Origin: Thamnidium elegans
Taxonomy: Eukaryota; Mucoromycota; Mucoromycetes; Mucorales; Mucoraceae
Assembly (NCBI GenBank): GCA_025201345.1
Contig: JAIXMG010000015.1
Location: 620,001 to 684,000, forward strand
Length of the DNA: 64,000 bases
Reading direction: 5' to 3'
The translations under genes and the position numbers were made by a program. Positions 55,811-64,000 of this stretch are shown piece by piece (the first letter of the stretch is position 1; every line of letters begins with the position of its first letter). The notes beneath the pieces were generated by a model that did not search any database, had not been told where the DNA came from, and saw only the letters and a program-made list of their open reading frames with translations.

Positions 55811-57842
55811 TTATTCCTTCATGTCGGGTGATTCGCCAAAGTATTGATCTACCAATTTATTGGCAAATGCAAATAATTCAGGATCAGGTTTAGGTGCTAC
55901 AGCAGCTAATGCCTCCATACAATCAGGAACACTGTCAATTATTTCCTTACCACGATCAGCTTGAGTTAAAAGTAATTCGATGTATCCTAAGCCTAATCTC
56001 ATCATATCGGCGTCTTGAGATTTAATAAGTTCCAAGAAGGCTGGAAGTAATTGTTTGTGGTTTAACTTGTTTAAATGTTCTGGACCGTGAGAAGCAATAT
56101 TCATAATACAGTAAGCAGCCTAAAAAAAAAAAAAAAAGCTAAGTATTTTTGACTTTTTTAAAGTAAGAGAAAGAAACTTACGCCTTTACGAATGTCAAAT
56201 GCTCCACGACCAACAAGTTCAGACAAGTTCTTTAAAACGTCAAGCTCTTCAATTTGTTTAATGATTTCAGGATCTTGGCTACAGCACATAAAATCATGTA
56301 AATAAATTATTTTTGCCTGTGTATATATTAGTTTTACCTTGAAGTGATATTAGATAATACCCAAAGAGCTTCTTTCTTTACAACCCTACTACCAATATAA
56401 AAAAATAATTGTTCAATACACATATACACCATTATACATATAAAAAAAAATACAACTAACCTTTGATCAGATTCAGTAAGAGAACCCACGGTGCGCAAGA
56501 ATTGATCTTGCTCAGCCAAGGTCTTCAAGTACTCTTCGGTACCAACCAAATTACCTAAAGTTCTCAATACAGGCAAAACAACAGGACCTTGATCCGCCAA
56601 CTTTGTTAAATCTTTGACGAGGGGAGGACCAAATCCCTTTTCCATAAACTCGTCACGGAACTTCTCACTACCAGCAGTCAAGTAACTAATGACCCAACAG
56701 ACCTCAGTAGCTGTGTCATCGTTCTCCAGGTTTTTCAAAAGCTTCTCGGATAAGCCAGCAGTAAAGAATTCTTGAAGTTGACCTTCTTGTCCACGAGCTA
56801 AGTTGGCTAAGGCGAAACAAGCTGATTGGACTAAACGGACATCTTGAGAGTCAAGCATACGGACAAGTGGTTTGATGGCACCGTTGTCACGGATAGTGGC
56901 ACGTACTTTGTCATCTTCATCGTTCATGTCCCCTAAATCTTCAGCGGCCATGTTACCTAATGCACCTGCGGCGATTTCACGAAGATTCTTTTATAGTTGT
57001 ATTTAGTAAACATGTTTTTTTTGTAATATATGTGATATAAATTACCATGTTATCAGAATCCAAGAGAGAGATGAGGTAAGGTACAGTAGAAACAGATTTA
57101 ATCCAAAGATCGTAAGGGCCAGCAGCAATATCTAAAGAAGAAGAAAAAAGTTAAGTTATAAAAAGTATATATAAAAAAAAGGGAATTAAAAAAAAATTAC
57201 TAGAGATGGTTTGAGCAGCTTCAGTTTGTTCATCAAGGTTAGGACCAGAAATCATTTGCTATTAACAACAACAAATAAGTTATACAAAAGAAAAACAAAA
57301 GCACGATTATATAAAAACACTTACAGTCAGTGTTTTAATACAATCTCCTTCAGTTATGTATTTGGTCAATGCTTTTGCGGGCTCAAGTACAAATTTGGCA
57401 ATATGCTGACAAGCTTCAATACGTGTTTCCTTCTTGTCACTAGATAAATCTTCTGCTAAAGATTTTACTTGAGAAGTAGATAGTCTGTAATAAGGACTTA
57501 CTTCCTCTAGATTTTTTAAAAAGTATTTTCAATATATATATATATATATATATATATACTTTAAAATAAAAAATTATTGTATTTACCGTCATCTTCGTTT
57601 TTTTCAGTAATGGGTTCGTCTTCACCGGCACTTTCAATTTCTTCTTGTCGAGTAAGATTACGATACCGTTTAGCAGTTATAAGCTGTTCACGATGTTTCT
57701 TGCGAAGGCTTTCATTGATGGCAACTCTTCTTTGTTTAAGTTCATCGGGAGTTCGTGAAATACTTGTACGTTTATATAAAGCGCGATGTTCAGCGGAGGC
57801 AGCAGCAGCGGCAGCAGCAGAACTTCTTCTTGTCGTAACCAT
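55811..57842 (-). CDS. Importin-alpha-like armadillo protein
   Basis: Eight exons (57842-57587, 57506-57325, 57258-57201, 57131-57046, 56987-56461, 56385-56338, 56278-56182, 56119-55811) give 520 residues. The N-terminus is a basic importin-beta-binding-like region ('KQRRVAINESLRKKHREQ', residues about 36-53). Armadillo repeats follow, with signatures such as 'REIAAGALGNMA', 'VQSACFALANLARG', 'VCWVISYLTAG', 'KEALWVLSNITS' and 'RKGAAYCIMNIASHG'. Classic importin-alpha repeats carry W-x-x-x-N in almost every repeat; here several lack Trp. The usual acidic C-terminal CAS-binding stretch is reduced to 'QYFGESPDMKE'. It is therefore a diverged paralogue, perhaps TMCO6-like, rather than the main nuclear import receptor. 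It ends 46 bp from the convergent Pex30-like gene. Confidence 0.82.
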
Positions 57843-58067
57843 TTTTTTGTTTTTTTGTTTGTAAAAAAAAATAAAAGAAGAAATTTTGTTTTTTCTATAG
57901 CATGGGAATCTTTTAAATTCATGCAAAAATAACAAGCAGCGAAATGACTGCTGTATTGTTAAGGTTTTATTGGGTCGTTTTTTTAAGGCCCTTGAATCTC
58001 CTCGCTTGTTTAAAACTGGGACCTTTCGCCAAAAGATTTTTTCGCTTGACTACGTACACTTTTTAAT
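57843..58067. promoter_or_regulatory. Bidirectional promoter, importin-like / PPM1
   Basis: 225 bp between two divergent start codons. No clear TATA element. An A/T-rich half next to the importin-like start and a mixed half next to PPM1 are visible. Confidence 0.45.
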
Positions 58068-58849
58068 ATGAACTTTTCTGGCGAGGAAATAGAAACAAAT
58101 GAAGACATTATTAGAGGAACAAACGATGATGCTACCATCAGTAGAGCGTAAAGCACTTTCTTTATTTTGCGTTTCGTTTTTTTTTTATTATTATTAAAAT
58201 TAACCCCAAAAAAATAATTTAGTTCAGCTGTTTCACTGGGTTATTTTCAGGACCCATTTGTTCATTTGTTCGTTAAGAAACCAGTTCGAAGATCACCTAT
58301 TATTAACAGAGGTTAGACACTTGATAATTTAATTATTTTGCACGTAATAACTCATCCCCCCCCCCCCTAAAAAAAGGAACGTTTATTAGAAGCTATGCTA
58401 TAGATACTCTTGTCTCTCAGTTTTTATCAATGACAGGTCCAAAGAAACAGATTGTGACACTTGGAGCAGGATTTGACACCAGGTACTTTAATATCAAGGT
58501 AAGATATCAGGTTAAAAAATATGAAAGAGTCTGGAGGAAAAAAAAAAAAAGTAACGAGTGGTCTTTATTAGTCTGGTTTGTTGGATAAGGATCAAGATAA
58601 AGTATCGTGTCAGTTATCAAAGTACTTTGAAATCGACTTTCCAGAGATTACAACGAAAAAAGTCATGACAATCAAGAAACGTAAAGAATTGTTCTCGCTG
58701 TTAGATGAAAATGCTAAAGTTGAAAGAGGCGGTATGGATTTAAAGAGTTTAGATTATTGTGTATTAGGCGGTGATTTAAGAAATTGGCCTGATACTGTTA
58801 CAAGATTAATGGAAGCTGGATTAGATCTCAAGTAAAGTAGCTGTGTATA

Positions 58850-58885
<36 letters not shown>

Positions 58886-59456
58886 AGCCGTTATTCATTC
58901 ATTTCTTGTTCCTTAGTGCACCTACTTTATTCTTATCAGAATGCGTATTTATTTATTTATTACCAGAGGATACAAACACAATTTTAAAATGGATCACGGA
59001 TACGATGACAAACACGGCATTTGTACTGTACGAGCAAATTCATCCTGAAGATGCGTTTGGTAAAATGATGATTCGAAACTTAAAGAGCAGAAATATCGAC
59101 TTAAAAGGTATCTACGCGTTCCCGGATTTAATTCATCAAGAAAACAGGTACAAGGATTTAGGTTGGCAAAATGCTACTGCTGTAGATATAAATACTATTC
59201 ATGATAAATGTTTAGATAGACAAGAGATGACAAGGTAAAAAGCAAAAGGCGTTTTTTTTTTTAAAAAAAAAAAAAAAAAAATAGCATGTGTGCTTATATA
59301 TTAAATGATGTTATTAGAATGGCAAGGTTGGAAATATTAGATGAGTTGGAGGAATGGCGTTTATTATCGGCTCATTACTGCGTCGCTTGGGCTGTCAAAT
59401 CAAATGATTATGCGCAAGAATTTTCTAGAATTAGATTGCAGTACATTAGTCCTTGA
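58068..59456 (+). CDS. PPM1: PP2A leucine carboxyl methyltransferase
   Basis: Six exons (58068-58147, 58223-58311, 58377-58498, 58572-58831, 58917-59234, 59318-59456) give 335 residues, the usual length of LCMT1 (about 330). Motifs are 'SAVSLGYFQDPFVHLFV', 'RRSPIINRGTFIRSYAID', the SAM-binding 'IVTLGAGFDTRYF' (residues about 84-96), 'LGGDLRNW' and 'LFLSECVFIYLLPED'. It methylates the C-terminal leucine of protein phosphatase 2A catalytic subunits and so controls assembly of B subunits. The fourth intron has an A31 run (58853-58883) and the fifth a T11A~19 block. Divergent from the importin-like gene. Confidence 0.93.
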
Positions 59457-59819
59457 TCGCCCACTCCTCTGTTTAGATACGGAAAAGAAAAAAATCATTG
59501 TAATAAAATGAGAAACTGTTTCTTTTTTATATCTCATGTTTTTTTAAGTATTAGTTGATCTTATTTAAGCGTTATGTTCTACGTAATGAAAGAGGCGCCA
59601 AAGTCAGTTTGTCTTTTTAATTAGTTACTTCCATAAATGTTCATGTAAACAAAAGACTCTTTTTTTTTTTCATAAAATAAAAAGATATATCAGTTTATTG
59701 CTAGGGAAAACTCGTATGATTAAATTGGTATAGATACAGATTATATTTTTCATATATTCCTCTTTACAAAAAAGCAAAAAGTATTACCTGGGATGTAAAT
59801 ACATAAATGTCACTTTTGC

Positions 59820-59852
<33 letters not shown>

Positions 59853-60321
59853 ACGGTAGCTTTTTTTTATATACGCATCAAAATCATGCAATCATTCACG
59901 AGCAAAAAATAATAAAATAAAGTTTCTACACCTCTTCTATTTGCGGGGTTCTATGAGAAAACTTGTATAAAATATGGCTCCTGACTTTACACCGTAGGTT
60001 TATGTTTTAACATAAAAAAAGGCAAACACTGAAAAAAGACAACCAAAACTTTTAAAATAATAACTGGAAAAAATATTCTTATTTATTGTTTAAATAATAA
60101 TAGAAAAAAAATATTGAAACTTCTTTTAGTTTAAAATACGTTAATAACCCAAAGAAAAAAAGAAAAGAGGTAAGCATAAACAAAGGATTAAAATATAAGT
60201 AGAGAAAAACTATCATGTGATTGGATAAAATATATAATGATTTTTTTTTTCATCCCATTTCACTGCCGCACTTTGAATAATTATTTCCCGCACTTTCATT
60301 TGGATTACGTGTCGTTTTCTT
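59457..60321. other. Intergenic with A-tracts
   Basis: No gene. Contains an A28 run at 59823-59850 and AT-rich filler. The 3' UTR of PPM1 lies at the left end. Confidence 0.5.
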
Positions 60322-60780
60322 TCTATAACTTTTATTTTCTTTCTATAACTTTTATTTTCTTATGACTGGCTCGCCAGAGTTGAGAGAGTAAGAGTTATGT
60401 TCGCAGTCGTGGTGCTTTGTTGTCTTGTGACTGACCGCAGGAGCTCTCTCTACTGGATTGCCCAAGTCAGAGTCAGGACAATGTTGGATTGACGCTTTGG
60501 GATCTGGGGTGCTTTTCTTACCTTTTGACTGGATCGCAGACGCTCTTAGAAGTTCGGACCAGAGTTTTGGTAGGGAATGCAGTAGTGTCAATACTTCTAG
60601 TGCTTCAATCAATTGATGGCTGGATTGCAGACGCTCTTAGAAGCTCGGACCAGAGTTCTTTTGATGACGATTGTGCTTGTTGGGATCTGGGGGCTGGGAA
60701 TATACTGTCTTCGCCTTCTCGTGGTTATTCCTGTCAGTAGAGGTTCTAGACCTTGAAGCTGAGAAAGACATCTTTTTATA
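60322..60780. repeat. GC-richer patch with internal direct repeats
   Basis: Two nested repeats are visible. TTTCTTTCTATAACTTTTAT occurs twice in tandem at about 60318-60357. A unit GCAGACGCTCTTAGAAG-x-TCGGACCAGAGTT occurs at about 60536-60567 and 60626-60657, 90 bp apart, with one difference in the core. The patch is clearly less AT-rich than its surroundings. It may be a fragment of an LTR or another mobile element; frames on both strands (such as 60352-60612) show no known domain. Confidence 0.5.
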
Positions 60781-61206
60781 AAGCCAGTCTAGACTAGATA
60801 GTTCATTTTGTTTCTTTTATTTTGCTTGAAAATTTTATCATTACATGCTTTTTAGAAACTAACAAATAATAAATATTTAGGGATTATTTATGTTTGGAAT
60901 TAGCTGGGTCGTCGACTCGAGTCGCCAGCCTATAGCGGATTTGAAAATGGATAACAATTATAGCGGGCCTGAAAATAGATAATGATAACGGACTCTTATA
61001 AACAATCCAATAATAAAGCAAATCAAATCTTAATGAAATAAATTCCTAATCTGTCATTTTTCCTTCTTCTTTCTCTTCAATTACTATTATTTAATCAGAA
61101 TGAATAGAAATAGTAAAGTCTTAAAATCAACCAAGTTTCTTGAGATATTTGAAAAGGGACGTTAATCAAAAGTTTTCATATCATAGATCACAATAATCGT
61201 GCACGT
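60781..61206. other. Intergenic, upstream of recombinase relic
   Basis: AT-rich DNA with a paired word ATAGCGG-x-TTGAAAATGGATAA / ATAGCGGGCCTGAAAATAGATAA at 60933-60983. No gene. Confidence 0.4.
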
Positions 61207-63764
61207 ATGATAGTCTCAGGCAGCAATAGTGGTTTTGTCAATGATCAGAATAATTATGCTGCACTACCTTTGGCGTCTTCTCAGCACATTGATACTATGA
61301 ATCAGTATTATGCTTATGTCCAAGGTGTTGAAGCAGCTGCTCAAGATACTGTCGAGAAGGCGAAAAAAGATAGGCCAAAGAATACTACCAAATCCTACAA
61401 AGCAAAAAAAAAGAAGAATCCATACATTGGTGTCATAGATACTGTTCCCCAGGTCCATTGAATGAGATAGTAGATGATAAAAAGTTACACTATTTTTTAG
61501 TTACTCAGGTAAATCAGTCCTCCATAAGTTAGATCAATCACCCTTCCCACTTACTATTTTAAATAGGTCATCAATAGAGAATACAAAAAGTACGATAATA
61601 ATTAATTGAATTGACAATTGCTTTTAATATAAACACTGATATTTTACTGATTTGGAATAGGAAAGAAACCAAGAGAAAAAATAGAAGTATCAATGAAAAA
61701 GTTGGTGATGCTGTTACAGACGAAGATGCCCCAAATACAACAAGTATAGAAAATGGCCCAATATTACCTGCCGATTCGGATTTGGTTCATTCAGAGGAGC
61801 TCATTTCAGAGATACTCAATGATGACAACTTAACGAATGAGCTGTTAGAACGCGATTCTCATCAATTGCACCAGTTAAACATGTAGATCTCGCGACTGTC
61901 AAAATGTACATTGCGGCTATTATGGACTTATACAATGAACAATCACTCGCTGATCCTTAAAGTGCTCGCCCCCATCCTCGCGGTAAATTAGTTGAGACAC
62001 TTGTACGTCGTTTACAGTACGAGCATCAAAAACACCGTCGTGACAACTATGTTGATCGTGCTGTGGGCACTGCGGCTGACGGTTATTCTACTTCGGCTCA
62101 AATGGAACAACTTGTCAATTATTATTTCGAAACTAAAACCCAAGAAGACTGAAGAAATGGATCTACTTTTCTTTTGCAGCACTTTGGGTTACTTCCTGGA
62201 GAAAGGCTTATAATGATGGAGTTTCCAGATCTACAGGCAATGCTACTTGAAAACGAGGGTATAACACCTTGCCATGCTCTCGTTATGGTTCTCAAACAAG
62301 GAAAAACAAACCAAGAAGGACGTCTAGAGTTCGCTGCTTGTTTACGCAACAAAAACGTTTATATCTGTCCCCAAATGATCCTCTCTTTCTATCTCTTCTA
62401 TCGTTGGCACATTGCCGGTGAAGCTTTCCCAGAATTTAATGAAAACAGAGATTGGTTTGATTTTAAACTTACTAGGTTCAAACTCAATCCCAAGAAAGCT
62501 ATATCGTATGATCACCATCTCCACTGTATGAAAGAGGCATTCAAGGCTGTGGGACTTCATAGCAAGCCCAAAACTCATGCAATGAGAGGGTCCGGATCAA
62601 GAATGGCAGAAATACTAGGTACTAGCGAAGCAGCAATCCGTCGATTGGGCCGATGGAATAGCTCCGCTTTGACAACTAGCTATCTGACCCATTTGCCAAC
62701 AGAAGCTTTGAGAACTTTAGCGGGCTTTACAAAAGATGCTGGTCAATATTATTTGGTTCGTGCCACGGTTTTGCCTCCAGAAGAATTAAGCAAAAAGGTG
62801 TTCCCTCGCCTGGATTATTGGGTAGAAAAACTTAACAAAGACGAAGCTAAATAAGCATCAGCAGCAGCAGACGGATTTTTCCAACTCTTAATGCAACTGC
62901 GTATCGTTTTTCTTCAAGATTCTGCAATTATGAAGAAAAAGTTTCCCAATCACCTTCTTTGGAATGATCCTTTATCTCAAGATTCATTATACTTACAGTT
63001 TGAAAGATACATAAACATGAATTGATTAATCAAAATTTAAGTGGAATCTTATAAACTTTGTATACTTTACTCCTAGTGATTTAAATCATGCCCTTGAAAC
63101 TACTGAAGAATCCTCTGATCTTTTTCTACAAAGAGCTGTACCTCACGTCGAAAACCACCTGAAAGACTTAAAAACACAAGTAACAACATTGACTGATATC
63201 AGGTACAGTCATTGACGACGATTGTACAATCCTTTTAAGCCTTCACTGCTTCTGTTTTCAAGCATATGGGGCCTTTTCTCCGCGTAAATACGGAGGCTCA
63301 CTCCATGATGCAGCAATGGAATCAGATAGTAACGAAGGGCGCTGCATTAAACGTTCGGCTAAACATACCTAGCCAATCTCAGCAACAACAACCAGAACAA
63401 TCTTCCTCTGCTGTTTCTCCTCAACAGGTTTCGCACCAAGAAGAGGTGAGCATTTCTTTGGGAGAGGTTCCTTCAACGAATATTTCTTCATCAATAATCG
63501 AAAATGATGCAGAGCTGCCAAGTCGAGTATCCTTTCTTTTCCTTCCAGCTCAGCCAAGAAATGGAGAGGATCTTCAAAGGAGTCGAAGTTTTATCAGCGC
63601 CGTCAAAAAGTCATAAAAAAAATTGAATCCTTTATTACCAATAACAACTATAGCAAAGACGAGGAATTGAGAATTTTGGAAGAGAAACGTGTTAAAAATA
63701 GTACTGGTGAATTAAGTATTCATCGAATTTCTGAGCTGCTCGACACCTTTTTCCCTTTGTCGTA
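61207..63764 (+). pseudogene. Decayed Crypton-type recombinase (Ndc10/Gcr1-like)
   Basis: A plus-strand gene broken into frames. An N-terminal acidic/Lys-rich part (61207-61461, 61611-61886) runs on through 'LATVKMYIAAIMDLYNEQ' and 'LVETLVRRLQYEHQKHRR' with TAA and TGA stops. Then comes an intact 62174-62854 frame. That frame holds 'KTHAMRGSGSRMAEILGTS', 'AAIRRLGRWNSSALTTSYL' and 'HLPTEALRTLAGF', matching the H-x-x-R ... G-R-W ... Y pattern of Crypton tyrosine recombinases and their Ndc10-domain relatives. After TAA at 62852 the same frame continues with 'GFFQLLMQLRIVFLQDS'. The C-terminal 'FYQRRQKVIKKIESFI' resembles the Gcr1_C DNA-binding tail. Several stops and shifts show it is dead. No inverted repeats are seen, as expected for Cryptons. 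Confidence 0.7.
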
Positions 63765-64000
63765 AACTGCTCGACATTTCTATATTTTCGTTCAAATAGT
63801 AAATAAAAGCTGTTGATTTTTTTTAAAAAAAAACACATTTTCCTTTCAATTGATTTACAATTGGGCTTCTGATAGCCAAACTTGTAAGATCATTGAGTTG
63901 GTGTGTTCTTTATACACATATGATGAAATAGTAAGCGAGTTTGATTATTGCGAATTTTATATCAATAGACTTAAATTACCATAAACCAGTTGACCTTACG
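63765..64000. other. Window end, nothing recognised
   Basis: AT-rich sequence with a T8A9 tract at 63817-63834. No coding or repeat signal beyond that. Confidence 0.4.

Noticed and set aside
60352..60740. Overlapping frames on both strands in the GC-rich island
   Set aside because: No rec+ognisable protein pattern on either strand; repeat structure explains the openness.
1..64000. tRNA, rRNA and CRISPR arrays
   Set aside because: I looked for tRNA B-box words (GGTTCRANTCC), rRNA-like conserved blocks and regularly spaced repeats and found none convincing; a tRNAscan or covariance search was not possible.

Overview
The window looks like nuclear DNA of a filamentous fungus, most likely a Mucoromycota (mucoralean-type) genome. 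This is inferred from the strongly AT-rich non-coding DNA with very long A and T homopolymers, many short GT-AG introns (about 50-80 nt), compact housekeeping genes with divergent promoters of about 200 bp and convergent ends under 60 bp apart, and the mix of DIRS, Crypton/Ndc10-like, MULE and TA-target elements. No tRNA, rRNA or CRISPR array was seen.

Region 1 (1-29.4 kb) is sparse. It holds an arrestin-like protein, a DHHC palmitoyltransferase, two tandem oligopeptide (OPT/YSL-type) transporters of identical predicted length (693 aa), a saccharopine-dehydrogenase-like oxidoreductase, an F-box protein, a second arrestin, a SAM methyltransferase with a possible N-myristoylation start, and a vacuolar-type amino-acid transporter. 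A 2.69 kb element with long terminal inverted repeats and a TA target site sits between the two OPT genes. It carries a broken gene whose C-terminal half looks like a decayed PD-(D/E)XK nuclease fold. A small MITE lies at 20.9 kb.

Region 2 (29.4-42 kb) is a graveyard of mobile and repeated DNA. It holds duplicated non-coding units, a DIRS-type RNase H fragment, a WRN-like 3'-5' exonuclease relic, two convergent broken copies of a multicopy gene with a clear PD-(D/E)XK signature, and a decayed MULE that keeps its terminal inverted repeats. One of the two broken copies contains a complete antisense copy of its own 3' half.

Region 3 (42-59.5 kb) is dense housekeeping DNA. It has two glycine-rich RRM proteins (tandem paralogues), RRM-cyclophilin (PPIE), the tri-snRNP protein SNRNP27, bystin/ENP1, a VAP/Scs2 protein, a PlsC-type glycerolipid acyltransferase, the small-RNA methyltransferase HEN1, a C1 + reticulon-like + dysferlin-domain (Pex30-like) membrane protein, a diverged importin-alpha, and the PP2A leucine carboxyl methyltransferase PPM1. 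Themes are splicing (PPIE, SNRNP27, RRM proteins), ER membrane and lipid work (VAP, acyltransferase, Pex30-like), ribosome biogenesis (bystin) and small-RNA maturation (HEN1).

Region 4 (59.5-64 kb) has a GC-richer repeat patch and a decayed Crypton-type tyrosine recombinase with a Gcr1-like tail.

I derived exon structures by hand from splice signals and reading frame. For every gene called with confidence above 0.75, the summed exon lengths are an exact multiple of three and run from ATG to stop.
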